The notes under the pieces: model-generated
What the model saw: the letters and a program-made list of their open reading frames with translations, nothing else
Told to the model about the DNA's origin: nothing
The model's database searches: none
Translations under genes and position numbers: made by a program
In this document: piece after piece, positions 18,280 through 31,101 of the stretch
Position numbering within the stretch: position 1 is the stretch's first letter
How the letters are laid out: each line of letters starts with the position of its first letter
Assembly (NCBI GenBank): GCA_009843525.1
Contig: VYDH01000012.1
Span: forward strand, 1 to 50,349
DNA: 50,349 nt
Origin: Acidimicrobiales bacterium
GTDB taxonomy: Bacteria > Actinomycetota > Acidimicrobiia > Acidimicrobiales > Poriferisodalaceae
Reading direction: 5' to 3'

Positions 18280-19011
18280 CTATGCGTCGTCTGTTCCTGC
18301 CTCGAAGGAACGCTGCTCTGCGGCCGCGTTCCGGCGCTGATTGCGGGCAGTCTGCACCGCAACCAGCACGAACATCGCCACGGTGAAGGGGATCGAGTAG
18401 CGATTGATGAACCTGATGACCGCTCCGAGGGGTCCAGCGAACAGATCGGCAACCCACCACACCAGCGCCAGGCGAGTGAAGGTGCCAGCGAGGTTCACCA
18501 CCACAAATGGCACTTGACGCATCCGTGCGATGCCCGACAGCAAGCACATCGGGTAGCCGGGAACGGCGAACAGCAGCAACCAGCCCGCCCGCGGGAACCA
18601 GCGCTCCAGCCAGTCCATGGTGCGGATGATGCGGCTGCGGGCGCCGAACTCGCCGGCCAGATAGGCCTTTGCATTGGGGCCGTAGTCGTAGCCGAGCCGG
18701 TACAGGAACGGGTCGGTGATGAACAGGCGAGTGAGCCCGATCGCCATGAAGGCCCACAGGGGAGCCTGGTGCGCCACGCCGAGCAGGATGGGGTCGGTTG
18801 CGTTCAGCGACAGCAACAGCAGCGGCGCCCGCGCGATGAGCGCAGCGAAGAAGATCTGCCCTGCATAGGCCGCCAAGGCGAAGCCCACCGGCACCGCAGC
18901 CAGCAGCTGCATCCGCCGTCGGTCTGCGTCGGTGATCACCGGGCCCGACGATGGCCCCTCGGCAGCGGCGCCTCCATCCGCCGTTGATTCGTCCCCGCCG
19001 TCGTCAGCCAC
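18280..19011 (-). CDS. DedA/VTT-like integral membrane protein
   Basis: A membrane protein of about 243 residues with an acidic Gly/Ala-rich N-terminus and four to five hydrophobic segments, including PVGFALAAYAGQIFFAALIA, APLWAFMAIGLTRLF and VVNLAGTFTRLALVWWVA. The segment with WFPRAGWLLLFAVPGYP and the helix after it resembles the membrane-reentrant pattern of DedA/SNARE-associated (VTT) proteins, which act as lipid-carrier or phospholipid flippases. The match is weak and the family call is tentative. The frame is open to an ATG at 19092, but the extra residues are Arg/Cys-rich and look non-coding, so the GTG at 19011 is preferred; neither start has a clear ribosome-binding site. It is divergent from the acyl-CoA ligase gene. 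Confidence 0.6.
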   Translation of the reverse strand: MADDGGDESTADGGAAAEGPSSGPVITDADRRRMQLLAAVPVGFALAAYAGQIFFAALIARAPLLLLSLNATDPILLGVAHQAPLWAFMAIGLTRLFITDPFLYRLGYDYGPNAKAYLAGEFGARSRIIRTMDWLERWFPRAGWLLLFAVPGYPMCLLSGIARMRQVPFVVVNLAGTFTRLALVWWVADLFAGPLGAVIRFINRYSIPFTVAMFVLVAVQTARNQRRNAAAEQRSFEAGTDDA

Positions 19012-19098
19012 TGCGGCCGAGGCTACGCACCGGCGCACCCCTAGCGCCGGTGTTCGAATGCACCGGCACACCCCTTCGAGGCGGCGCCCCATGCCCTC

Positions 19099-19104
19099 TA
19101 GCCT
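19099..19104 (+). promoter_or_regulatory. -10 box of a probable leaderless promoter (acyl-CoA ligase)
   Basis: TAGCCT ends 8 nt before the ATG at 19113, and there is no Shine-Dalgarno sequence. TTCGAG at 19075-19080 could serve as a weak -35 with an 18-nt spacer. The arrangement places the transcription start at or next to the start codon. Confidence 0.4.
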
Positions 19105-19112
19105 GCGGCGTC

Positions 19113-20738
<1,626 letters not shown>

Positions 20739-20745
20739 GCCCGGC

Positions 20746-21420
20746 GTGAGCACTCCGCACCGCTCCGAACCGCGCCTGCTCGTCTGGCTGGCACTGCGCT
20801 TGAAGGGCCTGGGCGAGATCGACGACGTCGCTGCGATCCACGGGCTCGAGCCTGACGACACCGAGTGGCTGCTGGCGGAACTGGACGCTGCCGGGCACTG
20901 CATGTTCCGCGAGGTCGGCGGGGTGCCGAAGTTCATCCTCACCCCAACCGGCCGCGACGACGGCGAGACCGCGCTGGCCGCTGAGCTGGATGCGGCCGGC
21001 GCCCGCGACGCCGTCACGACGGCCTACCGGGAATTCCTGGCGCTGAACCCCAAGATGCTCCAGCTGTGCACCGATTGGCAGGTGCTTCCCGAAGATCACC
21101 CGGCTGTGGCTGACGCGGGGCCCGGCGACGGCGGGCGACTCAATGACCACGGTGATCCGGACTACGACGCGGCCATCATCAGCCGGCTGCAGACGCTGCA
21201 CGATGAGCTCGACGGGGTGCTCGACCAGCTCTGCAGCGTGATGGCCCGCTACGACAACTACGCGCCCAGGTTCGCCGAGGCGCTCAACCGGCTGCACGAC
21301 GGCGAGCTGGACTACCTCACCAAGCCGATGATGCCCAGCTACCACACGGTGTGGTTCGAGCTGCACGAGGATCTGCTGGCCACGCTCGGCATCAACCGGG
21401 CCGACGAGAGCAGCGTCTGA
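20746..21420 (+). CDS. Conserved actinobacterial winged-helix-like protein
   Basis: A 224-residue soluble protein. The first 75 residues (LVWLALRLKGLGEIDDVAAI, then EWLLAELDAAGHC and LTPTGRDDG) have the pattern of a MarR-like winged helix. The remaining part, with LNPKMLQLCTDWQ, NDHGDPDYDAAII and SYHTVWFELHEDLLATLGI, matches from memory a conserved actinobacterial protein often annotated as a transcriptional regulator and found near PEP-utilising-domain genes. The start is GTG at 20746, with GGAG about 10 nt upstream inside the end of the ligase gene. It could sense a metabolite and control fatty-acid or central metabolism, but no ligand or target can be named. Function is inferred only from the fold pattern and context. 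Confidence 0.75.
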   Translation: MSTPHRSEPRLLVWLALRLKGLGEIDDVAAIHGLEPDDTEWLLAELDAAGHCMFREVGGVPKFILTPTGRDDGETALAAELDAAGARDAVTTAYREFLALNPKMLQLCTDWQVLPEDHPAVADAGPGDGGRLNDHGDPDYDAAIISRLQTLHDELDGVLDQLCSVMARYDNYAPRFAEALNRLHDGELDYLTKPMMPSYHTVWFELHEDLLATLGINRADESSV

Positions 21421-21478
21421 GGCCCGAAAAGCCGCCGCAACCCGCTTAATCAGTTGCAGGCGGTCGCGGGCACAGCAG

Positions 21479-21484
21479 TAGTCT
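21479..21484 (+). promoter_or_regulatory. -10 box of a probable leaderless promoter (dapA)
   Basis: TAGTCT ends 7 nt before the dapA ATG, with no Shine-Dalgarno sequence between. TTGCAG at 21454-21459 is a possible -35 element with a somewhat long 19-nt spacer. This places the transcription start at the start codon. Confidence 0.45.
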
Positions 21485-21491
21485 CCAACCC

Positions 21492-22376
21492 ATGAGCGCG
21501 CGATTCGGACGAGTGGTTCCGGCGATGATCACGCCCTTCGCGGCAGATGGATCGCTGGACGTGGATGCTGGGGTGACGCTGGCCCGCTGGCTCGTAGGCG
21601 AGGGCGCCGAGGGCCTCGTGATCACCGGCACGACCGGTGAGGCTCCCACCATCACCGATGAAGAAGATTGGGAACTCTGGCGGGCCGTGGCGGAGGCCGT
21701 CACGGTGCCGGTTGTGGCCGGCACCACCACCAACGACACGGCTCATTCGGTGAGCCAGACCCGCAAGGCCGCCGAGCTGGGTGTCGACGGCATCCTGGCT
21801 GTCACGCCGTACTACAACCGGCCCTCGCAGGCTGGCATCGCAGCGCACTTCGCCGCAGTTGCCGAGTGCACCGACCTGCCGATCGTCATGTACGACATCC
21901 CAGTGCGCACGGGGCGCAAGATCAACACGCCCACGCTGCTGGAGCTGGCGCAGATCCCGAACATCGTGGCGGTGAAGGACGCCGCCGGGAATCCCGGCGA
22001 GACGGCGAAGGTCATCGCCGAAGCTCCGGAAGGCTTCGAGGTGTACAGCGGCGACGACACATTCACGCTGCCGCTGCTGGCCGTCGGCGCAGTGGGTGTG
22101 ATCAGCGTGGCGGCGCACTGGAGCATTCCCGAGCACGTCGCCATGTTCGACGCCTGGGATGCAGGCGACGCCACCAAGGCCCGCGAGATCAACGCCGCCC
22201 TGCTCGAGAGCTACGACTTCGAAACCGGCGACGCGGCGCCCAACCCGCTGCCGACCAAGGCGATGCTGCGCACGCTGGGACTCCCGGTCGGCGAGCCGCG
22301 CCTGCCGATGGGCCCGACACCCGACGGTCTGGAGGACCGCGCCCGAGAGGTCTACGCCCGACTGAAGCAGACTTGA
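21492..22376 (+). CDS. dapA: 4-hydroxy-tetrahydrodipicolinate synthase
   Basis: A 294-residue TIM-barrel aldolase that condenses pyruvate with aspartate semialdehyde, the first step of the lysine and diaminopimelate branch. The pyruvate-binding GTTGEAPT is at residues 46-53, YYNRPSQAG carries the catalytic tyrosine, YDIPVRTG follows, and the Schiff-base lysine is in VAVKDAAGN. The ATG at 21492 lies 7 nt after a TAGTCT box, so the mRNA is probably leaderless. Its stop overlaps the TTG start of rnj (TTGA). Its partner enzyme dapB is encoded 3 kb away on the other strand. Confidence 0.96.
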   Translation: MSARFGRVVPAMITPFAADGSLDVDAGVTLARWLVGEGAEGLVITGTTGEAPTITDEEDWELWRAVAEAVTVPVVAGTTTNDTAHSVSQTRKAAELGVDGILAVTPYYNRPSQAGIAAHFAAVAECTDLPIVMYDIPVRTGRKINTPTLLELAQIPNIVAVKDAAGNPGETAKVIAEAPEGFEVYSGDDTFTLPLLAVGAVGVISVAAHWSIPEHVAMFDAWDAGDATKAREINAALLESYDFETGDAAPNPLPTKAMLRTLGLPVGEPRLPMGPTPDGLEDRAREVYARLKQT

Positions 22377-24112
22377 GCTCGCCTGGGTCCGCGCGGCACA
22401 GCGGTCGATCGCGTCGGCGGGACAACAGGAGCAGCGGGAAGAAACGCGACACGTCGCCGGTAACCGTCACCTTCCTGGGCGGGCTGGGCGATGTCGGGCG
22501 CAACTGCACCGTGGTCGAGCAGAGCGGCAAGCTGCTCGTCATCGATTTCGGGGTGATGTTTCCTGACCCGGCGATCATGCCCGGCGTGCAGCATGTGCTG
22601 CCCGACATGGACTGGCTCAATTCGCGTGCCCGCGACATCGTCGGGCTGGTGGTCACCCACGGTCACGAGGACCATCTCGGCGGCGTGCCGCACTTCCTGC
22701 GCAACATCGAGGTGCCCCTGTACGGGTCGGCGCTGTCCATGGCGCTGGCGGAGCACAAGGTGACCGAGGCACGCCTGGCAGACCGCACGTCGTTCCATGT
22801 CATCGGCGACGGCGAACGCCGCAGGATCGGCCCGTTCGATGTCGAAGCGCTGCCGATCACCCACTCGGTGCCCCAGAGCCTGTGCATCGTGCTGCACACG
22901 CCGGTCGGAGCACTGGTGCACACGGGCGACTTCAAGATCGACCCCTCTCCGGTGGATGGTCGGCTGACCGACCTAGAGCGCCTGCGGGGGCTGGGCGACG
23001 AAGGCATCGCCCTGCTCATGGCCGATTCCACCAACGCCGACCGGCCGGGCCGCAGCGCGTCAGAGACCGAGATCGGCGCGACGCTCCGCCGGCTGTTCAG
23101 CGAGCGCCCGGATCGGCGTCTGATCGTGAGCTGCTTCGCCAGTCACCTGCACCGGGTCCAGCAGATCTGCGATGCCGCCATATCGGAAGGCCGCGTGGTG
23201 GTACCGGTGGGTCGCTCGATGGTGAACAACGTCCGCATCGCACGCCAGCTGGGGGTTCTGGACGTCCCGGAGCGTGCGCTGTTCGGCGTCGAGCAGCTCG
23301 ACCGCTTCAACCCCGACGAGGTCTGCATCGTCTGCACTGGCAGTCAGGGCGAACCTGGCGCAGCGCTGTCGCAGATCGCCGGTGGAGCGCACTCCGACGT
23401 GACGACCGGAGCCGACGACACGGTGATCCTGTCGAGCCATCCGATCCCGGGCAACGAGCGAGCCGTGTTCCGCATGGTGTCGCGACTGGCCCGCCAGGGT
23501 GCCGAGATGATCCACGACGGGCACGAGTTGGTGCACACGTCCGGGCACGCCCAGCGCGACGAGCTGCGCGAGCTGCACCAGGCGTGCCGCCCGCGCTGGT
23601 TCGTTCCGATCGAGGGCGAGTTCCACATGCTGGCTCGCCATGCCGGACTTGCCCGTGAGGTGGGGATGAAGGCCAAGCGAGTGCTGACGCTGACCGACGG
23701 AGCACAGATCACGCTCAAGGGCAACGAGCTCCAAGTGCGTGGCGGGGTTCCGGCGCCGTACCACTACGTAGACGGGACGCTCGACGATCCCGACACCGAA
23801 GTCATCGACGAGCGCTTGGCCCTGACGGCAGGATTCGTGCACGTGACCGTCGTGCTCGACCGGAAGGGCCGTCTGGCGGCAACACCCGACGTCGCCTCAC
23901 GAGGCTGGCTCGACGTGACCAAGCACGCAGACGTCGTCGAAGCCCTCGCCACCGACATCGCCCAGGCCGTCGCACAGGCCGTCAAGGGATCACGGTCCAG
24001 CCCCGATCCAGACGAGATACAGCGTGTCGTGCGCCGCGCCACCGGTCGCTTCGTCGGCAACCGCACCCGTCGCCGCCCCGCCATCTCCGCCGCCGTCATC
24101 TCCCTCGATTAA
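22373..24112 (+). CDS. rnj: Ribonuclease J
   Basis: A 579-residue beta-CASP metallo-beta-lactamase ribonuclease that processes and degrades RNA (5'-exo and endo activity). The zinc motif HGHEDH is at residues 96-101; later motifs are HTGDFK, ADSTNADRPG, SCFASHLHR, GRSMVNN, CTGSQGEPG, SSHPIPGNE and HTSGHAQRDEL, as in RNase J. The C-terminal domain follows from about 460. The frame is open far upstream inside dapA; the TTG at 22373 overlapping the dapA stop is the only reasonable start and leaves a basic N-terminal tail of about 30 residues. The dapA-rnj pair is a common actinobacterial arrangement. Confidence 0.94.
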   Translation: MSSPGSARHSGRSRRRDNRSSGKKRDTSPVTVTFLGGLGDVGRNCTVVEQSGKLLVIDFGVMFPDPAIMPGVQHVLPDMDWLNSRARDIVGLVVTHGHEDHLGGVPHFLRNIEVPLYGSALSMALAEHKVTEARLADRTSFHVIGDGERRRIGPFDVEALPITHSVPQSLCIVLHTPVGALVHTGDFKIDPSPVDGRLTDLERLRGLGDEGIALLMADSTNADRPGRSASETEIGATLRRLFSERPDRRLIVSCFASHLHRVQQICDAAISEGRVVVPVGRSMVNNVRIARQLGVLDVPERALFGVEQLDRFNPDEVCIVCTGSQGEPGAALSQIAGGAHSDVTTGADDTVILSSHPIPGNERAVFRMVSRLARQGAEMIHDGHELVHTSGHAQRDELRELHQACRPRWFVPIEGEFHMLARHAGLAREVGMKAKRVLTLTDGAQITLKGNELQVRGGVPAPYHYVDGTLDDPDTEVIDERLALTAGFVHVTVVLDRKGRLAATPDVASRGWLDVTKHADVVEALATDIAQAVAQAVKGSRSSPDPDEIQRVVRRATGRFVGNRTRRRPAISAAVISLD

Positions 24113-24121
24113 TCGCAATCT

Positions 24122-24136
24122 GACGGTGTGACCGTC
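24122..24136. terminator. Hairpin between convergent rnj and the molybdoprotein gene
   Basis: GACGGT and ACCGTC (24122-24127, 24131-24136) form a perfect 6-bp stem around GTG in the 38-bp gap between two convergent genes. There is no T tract. Its role as a bidirectional terminator is inferred from position. Confidence 0.35.
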
Positions 24137-24150
24137 GCGCCTCGCTGATG

Positions 24151-25383
24151 TCACACGACCCTGACGGGGTGCGGCACCGGCTGGTTGAAGAGGTAGCCCT
24201 TCTTGTTGAACGGCACCTGTTCGGGTTGGGCGTTGCCGGCGGTATCGGTGGCCCGGGTCATCACGGTGTGCTCGCCGGCCGGCGCATCCCACCGGAACTC
24301 GAATCGAGCCCAGCCCAGCCGCGCCTGGCGTCCCACGAGTTGTGCTTCGCGCCACGATCGGCCCGAGTCGTCGCTCCACTCCACCGCGGCGACCCTCCCT
24401 GCCGGCGAATGGGCATAGCCGCCGATGCGGTGGACGCCCGCATCGAGCTCAGCGGGCCAGGGCAGCGCCAGGGCACTCTTGATGGTCTGAGCGGTCGCCA
24501 CCTCGCCGAGCGCCTCTCCCTCGGGTGGGTACGCGTCGCCGATCAGCACATACGACGTCGTGTTGTTGCGGGCCCACTGCTGATCCGCGGAGACCACGAT
24601 TTGGCTGAGCCACTTGATGCTGGTGCTGCCCACCCAGCCGGGAACGAGCGCCCGCAGCGGGTAGCCGTGGTCACGCGGCAGCGCGCTGCCGTTCATGCCG
24701 TGCACCAGCAGCGTGTCAGGGTCCATTGCCTTGGCCGCAGGAATCACGCGGCGGAAGCCCATCTCGGGCGAATCGACGTCCATGCCGATCAGCATCACGC
24801 TGACGGCGTCGTAGCTGATGCCCGCCGCCCGCAGGACATCAGCGAGCGGTACCCCGGTCCAGGTGGCATTGCCGACGGCGCCAGTCCCCCACTGCGTCCC
24901 CTCAGCCGCCTGGCCATTGACCAGGTCGAACATGGCACGGTGGTTCCCGGCGCATTCGAGATACGCCTCCAGCGTTCGGCTCTCCATCGCGAGCACGTCG
25001 TCGTAGGACATCTCGACCGCAGCAGGCACGGCGTCGCCGGTGATGCTCAGTGACCAGTCGTCGACCGCGACATCGAGGCTGACCGAGTTGTTTCGCACGA
25101 AGAAGAATCGTTCGGGCGTGATCAGCCCGTCCAGGTTCTCGAGACGGGCTTCGAGGCCCGAAGTGCCGCGCACGATGAACGGGTCCGGATCCTTGAACCA
25201 CGGCAACATCTCGGCAGCCGGAGCCGTCGGCGCCAGCGTCTCAGCCGGAACCCGGGTCCCCGTGCAGGCGGCCAGCACGGCGGTTGCCCCACCCGCTGAC
25301 AGCAGCCACAGGAAGCGGCGGCGGCTCATCCCGCGTTCGTGGGCCAGCTCCCAGAGTCCCTGCCGCTGGTCGGCTGCACTCAC
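24151..25383 (-). CDS. Sulfite-oxidase-family molybdopterin protein, Tat-exported
   Basis: A 410-residue molybdenum-cofactor oxidoreductase. The N-terminus has a twin-arginine signal (SRRRFLWLL at 20-28) ending in a possible lipobox LAAC (C40), so the protein is probably exported folded and lipid-anchored. The molybdopterin domain carries the Mo-ligand cysteine in YLECAGNH (C144), with GYPLRALVPGW and SIKWL typical of sulfite oxidase and SorA/SoxC proteins. A C-terminal Mo-co dimerisation domain follows (about 290-410, EWSDDSGRSW, WARFEFRW). Sulfite is the family substrate, but other members act on different compounds. No cytochrome subunit lies next to it. It starts 3 nt after the dapB stop, so it appears cotranscribed with dapB. 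Confidence 0.88.
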   Translation of the reverse strand: MSAADQRQGLWELAHERGMSRRRFLWLLSAGGATAVLAACTGTRVPAETLAPTAPAAEMLPWFKDPDPFIVRGTSGLEARLENLDGLITPERFFFVRNNSVSLDVAVDDWSLSITGDAVPAAVEMSYDDVLAMESRTLEAYLECAGNHRAMFDLVNGQAAEGTQWGTGAVGNATWTGVPLADVLRAAGISYDAVSVMLIGMDVDSPEMGFRRVIPAAKAMDPDTLLVHGMNGSALPRDHGYPLRALVPGWVGSTSIKWLSQIVVSADQQWARNNTTSYVLIGDAYPPEGEALGEVATAQTIKSALALPWPAELDAGVHRIGGYAHSPAGRVAAVEWSDDSGRSWREAQLVGRQARLGWARFEFRWDAPAGEHTVMTRATDTAGNAQPEQVPFNKKGYLFNQPVPHPVRVV

Positions 25384-25386
25384 CGG

Positions 25387-26163
25387 CTAGAGCTGCAGGT
25401 ACGTATCGAGGCCGATCGTGACGCCGGGGTAGTCGGCTATCGCTTTGCAGGCGAGCAGCACACCCGGCATGAACGACACCCGGTCCAGACTGTCGTGGCG
25501 GATGGTGAGCGTCTCGCCGGCTGTGCCCAGCAGCACCTGCTGGTGCGCCACCAGCCCCCGCAGCCGGACCGAGTGAACGGGAATGCCGCCGGGACCCTTG
25601 CCGCCGCGGGCGCCCGGCACCACCTCGTCTCGGGTGGGGTCGGGCCCCCAGTCATCGGACGCCTCTGCCATCGCACGCACGGTCTGCATGGCAGTGCCAG
25701 AGGGCGCATCCACCTTGTTGTCGTGATGCAGCTCGATCACTTCGGCCGTCGGGAAGAACGGCGCCGCCAGCTCGGCGAAGCGCATCATGAGCACCGCCCC
25801 TATGGCGAAGTTCGGGGCGATGAGGCAATTGCTGGCGGTGAACGCGGCCTGGCACCTCTCGTAATCGTCGGGATCGAGGCCGCTCGTGCCGACAACGGCA
25901 TGCACGCGGTTCTCTGCGCACCATGCCAAGTTCTCGCGGGCTGCCGCGGCAACCGTGAAATCGACAGCCACGTCGACGGCAGCCGGGTCGATGTCCGCGA
26001 CCGACGCGACAATGTCGATGCTGTCGGTGACGTCTCGCTGGCCCGGCGCACCGGGATCCACACCGGCCGCCAACTCCAGGTCGTCATCAGCGGCAACCGC
26101 CTCACAGACGGTTGCGCCCATACGCCCGCATGCGCCGAACACCAGCACTCTCACGACGGTCAC
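25387..26163 (-). CDS. dapB: 4-hydroxy-tetrahydrodipicolinate reductase
   Basis: A 258-residue reductase that follows DapA in lysine and diaminopimelate synthesis. The Rossmann motif GACGRMG is at residues 10-16, GTSGLD follows at about 92, and the substrate site HHDNKVDAPSGT is at 146-157, with the catalytic H146/H147 and K150. The start is GTG. It lies 73 nt after the end of pnp on the same strand and is followed immediately by the molybdoprotein gene. The spacing to pnp leaves room for a promoter, though none is clear. Confidence 0.95.
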   Translation of the reverse strand: MTVVRVLVFGACGRMGATVCEAVAADDDLELAAGVDPGAPGQRDVTDSIDIVASVADIDPAAVDVAVDFTVAAAARENLAWCAENRVHAVVGTSGLDPDDYERCQAAFTASNCLIAPNFAIGAVLMMRFAELAAPFFPTAEVIELHHDNKVDAPSGTAMQTVRAMAEASDDWGPDPTRDEVVPGARGGKGPGGIPVHSVRLRGLVAHQQVLLGTAGETLTIRHDSLDRVSFMPGVLLACKAIADYPGVTIGLDTYLQL

Positions 26164-26236
26164 GCTAGTAGCGCGTCAGAACGCCTCGTTGTGTGCGAGC
26201 AGGACGCTGTACGGGCCCGCCCGCTGGTCGAGCCGC

Positions 26237-28759
<2,523 letters not shown>

Positions 28760-28792
28760 GTCTGCTCCTGTTGTGGGGGTGGGGATCGGTGG

Positions 28793-29065
28793 TCAGCGCC
28801 GAAGGCCGAGCTTTGCGATCAAAGCCCGGTACCGCTCGACGTCGTTGGCGTTCAGGTAGTCGAGCAACCTGCGCCGTCGTCCGACGAGCTTCAACAGCCC
28901 TCGGCGGCTGTGGTGATCCTTGTGGTGGGTCTGGAGGTGTTCGGTGAGGTGGTCAATCCGGGCGCTCAACTGAGCGACCTGCACCTCGGGCGATCCGGTA
29001 TCGGCCTCGGAATGGCGATGTTCGTCGATCACCGAGGCCGCTGGACTTGATCTCTTGGCACTCAT
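28793..29065 (-). CDS. rpsO: 30S ribosomal protein S15
   Basis: A 90-residue protein that matches S15 in full, with [22 protein letters not shown] and RRRLLDYL. It binds 16S rRNA early in 30S assembly. It is followed 33 nt later by pnp. Upstream, 185 bp separate it from ribF, enough for its own promoter; I saw no convincing box there. A GAGGGA sequence lies about 13 nt before the ATG, slightly far for a ribosome-binding site. Confidence 0.97.
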   Translation of the reverse strand: MSAKRSSPAASVIDEHRHSEADTGSPEVQVAQLSARIDHLTEHLQTHHKDHHSRRGLLKLVGRRRRLLDYLNANDVERYRALIAKLGLRR

Positions 29066-29250
29066 GCCGTTGCTGTATTCCCTCTGTGTTGCCGCCGCAG
29101 GGCCGAAGGGAGGCCTGCTGCGACGAGCCGACCGGACAACCCGGCCGTGGTCTTCTGTCTCTTGTCAGCCGTGCAGGCTACCAGCAGAACTGTGGTGCGC
29201 CCGCTGGGGAGGCGGCAGGACCCTCAGCTATGGCAGCTGTGCCAGGCGAA

Positions 29251-30195
29251 TCAGGTGTGCAGGCATTTTGCGGCGTCTTCGATGTCTCGGCGAAGCTGAG
29301 CCTTCAGTTCGTCGACGCTGTCGAAGCGGCGCTCGGGCCGCAGCCTGCGGACGAAGCGGACCTTGGCGGTCTCGTCGTAAAGATCTCCGCGGAAGCCAAT
29401 CAGGTGCGCTTCGATGAGCGAGCGCTCGGCGAACTCGTAGAACGTCGGGCGACGGCCGATGTTGACGGCCGCTGGGTATTGGGCGCCATCGGGGCGCACA
29501 TACCATGCCGCGTACACGCCATCAGCCGGTATCTGCAGATCGGGAGTGGTGGGCAGGTTGGCAGTGGGCACACCGATCTGGCGGCCGCGGCGGTCACCGA
29601 GCGTGACGACGCCACGGACTTCGAACGGTCGCCCGAGCAGCCGGTGGGCCCGCTCCACATCACCCGCAGCAAGCGCCTCGCGGATCGACGTGGACGAGAT
29701 CACGTCGCCGTCGCCGGTCATCTGCTTCACCAGCGGGAGCCCGACCACTTCGTAGCCGTAAGTGGCGCCGACCTGGCGCAGCGTCTCGATATTGCCCCGG
29801 CGTCCCTTGCCGAAATGGAAGTCGGCGCCGACCACAACAGCGCGTGCTGACAGGCATCTGACGAGTATCTCCTGTGCGAACTGCTCGGCAGGCACGGCCG
29901 CCTGTGCTTCGTCGAAGGTGACCACCAGCGTGAAGTCGACGCCGGTCTCGGCCAGCAGTTCGAGCTTGTGGTCGAGGTCGCACAGCAGCAGCGGGGCGGA
30001 TTCCGGTCGCACCACGGTGGCGGGATGACGGTCGAAGGTCACGACCGCCGTCGCGCATCCTCGCTCCGCTGCGAGGCGATGCATCTCAGAGATCACGGTC
30101 CGGTGTCCGCGGTGGACGCCGTCGTACTCCCCCACGGTCACGACGCTGCCGTGCTCGAGCACCGGGCACCAATCCAAGTCGCGGATGACCTCCAT
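29251..30195 (-). CDS. ribF: Bifunctional riboflavin kinase/FAD synthetase
   Basis: A 314-residue enzyme that phosphorylates riboflavin to FMN and adenylates FMN to FAD. The N-terminal nucleotidyltransferase domain has GEYDGVHRGH (residues about 22-31), VVGADFHFGKGRRGN and SSTSIREAL; the C-terminal kinase domain has GDRRGRQIGVPTANL and NIGRRPTF. The frame runs much further upstream through truB, but ATG 30195 gives the normal length and lies 7 nt after TAGCGT with no Shine-Dalgarno sequence, suggesting a leaderless start. It sits 37 nt after truB in the same direction. Confidence 0.95.
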   Translation of the reverse strand: MEVIRDLDWCPVLEHGSVVTVGEYDGVHRGHRTVISEMHRLAAERGCATAVVTFDRHPATVVRPESAPLLLCDLDHKLELLAETGVDFTLVVTFDEAQAAVPAEQFAQEILVRCLSARAVVVGADFHFGKGRRGNIETLRQVGATYGYEVVGLPLVKQMTGDGDVISSTSIREALAAGDVERAHRLLGRPFEVRGVVTLGDRRGRQIGVPTANLPTTPDLQIPADGVYAAWYVRPDGAQYPAAVNIGRRPTFYEFAERSLIEAHLIGFRGDLYDETAKVRFVRRLRPERRFDSVDELKAQLRRDIEDAAKCLHT

Positions 30196-30202
30196 GCGCG
30201 CA

Positions 30203-30208
30203 ACGCTA
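30203..30208 (-). promoter_or_regulatory. -10 box of a probable leaderless promoter (ribF)
   Basis: On the minus strand TAGCGT ends 7 nt before the ribF ATG, with no ribosome-binding site between. It lies in the 37-bp gap after truB, so ribF may have an internal promoter in addition to read-through from truB. Confidence 0.35.
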
Positions 30209-30232
30209 CTCAGAGGCCGGTCCGCGCACGCT

Positions 30233-31096
30233 CTACGGGGGCAGGACCGTCGCCCGCAGGCGACCGTCAGCGCGCTCATGCACCGCGACGAGCCGACCGT
30301 CGGGATCGAAGAGCGTCCACGGGCCCGAGCCGTCGTAGCGATGAGCGGCCAAATGAGCGCCTTGGCGGGCGTTGGCGGCGTCGCCTTCGGACAGACGGAT
30401 CTGGACCAGGTCACGAACCAGCTCGCCGGGCGGTCGCAGCGCCGCCTGTTCGGGGAGCTCGGCCTCGGCCAGCGAGAACGAGCCGTTGCGCGTCCGCCGG
30501 AGCGCTTGAATGTGAGCCCCGCCGCCGAGCCGGCTCCCCAAGTCGGCGCCGAGTGTCCTGACGTAGGTGCCCGCGGAACAGTCGACCGACGCCCGATACA
30601 CCTGCGGATCACCGGTGGGCTCCACATCGAATCGGTAAACCTCGACCTGGCGTGGCACGCGTTCTGCCGCTTCGCCGGACCGGGCGATCTCGTGCAGGCG
30701 GCGACCGCCGACACGGACGGCGGACACCATCGGCGGCAGCTGGGAGATGGAGCCGACGAAACCCGCGGCTGCGTCGGCCACCTCGGTCGGATCGAGGTCC
30801 ATGCACCAAGTCGCGATGGTCTCGCCAGCAGCATCGAGTGTGCTGGTCTCGATCCCGAACACGATTTCGCACTCATAGCTCTTGCGGCCTGCGGTGGCGA
30901 ATCGCAGCAGGCGCGTCGCACTGCCGATGCCGACCACCAAAACGCCCGTTGCGGTCGGATCGAGCGTGCCAGCGTGGCCGATACGCCGCTCGCCGAATCG
31001 GCGGCGCAGCAGGGCCACTACGTCGTGCGACGTGGGCCCCGGCGGCTTGTCGACGATGACACTGCCATGAACGGTGGCCGGACGGCGTCGCGCCAT
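30233..31096 (-). CDS. truB: tRNA pseudouridine(55) synthase
   Basis: A 287-residue enzyme that makes the universal pseudouridine 55 in the T loop of tRNA. The start VDKPPGPTSHDVV and the catalytic motif HAGTLDPTATG (D46) are diagnostic; SCSAGTYVRTL-like residues appear at DCSAGTYVRTLGADLG, and a C-terminal PUA-like region follows. The ATG has GAGGAG upstream, inside the end of rbfA. It stands in the usual position after infB and rbfA. Confidence 0.96.
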   Translation of the reverse strand: MARRRPATVHGSVIVDKPPGPTSHDVVALLRRRFGERRIGHAGTLDPTATGVLVVGIGSATRLLRFATAGRKSYECEIVFGIETSTLDAAGETIATWCMDLDPTEVADAAAGFVGSISQLPPMVSAVRVGGRRLHEIARSGEAAERVPRQVEVYRFDVEPTGDPQVYRASVDCSAGTYVRTLGADLGSRLGGGAHIQALRRTRNGSFSLAEAELPEQAALRPPGELVRDLVQIRLSEGDAANARQGAHLAAHRYDGSGPWTLFDPDGRLVAVHERADGRLRATVLPP

Positions 31097-31101
31097 GCCG
31101 T

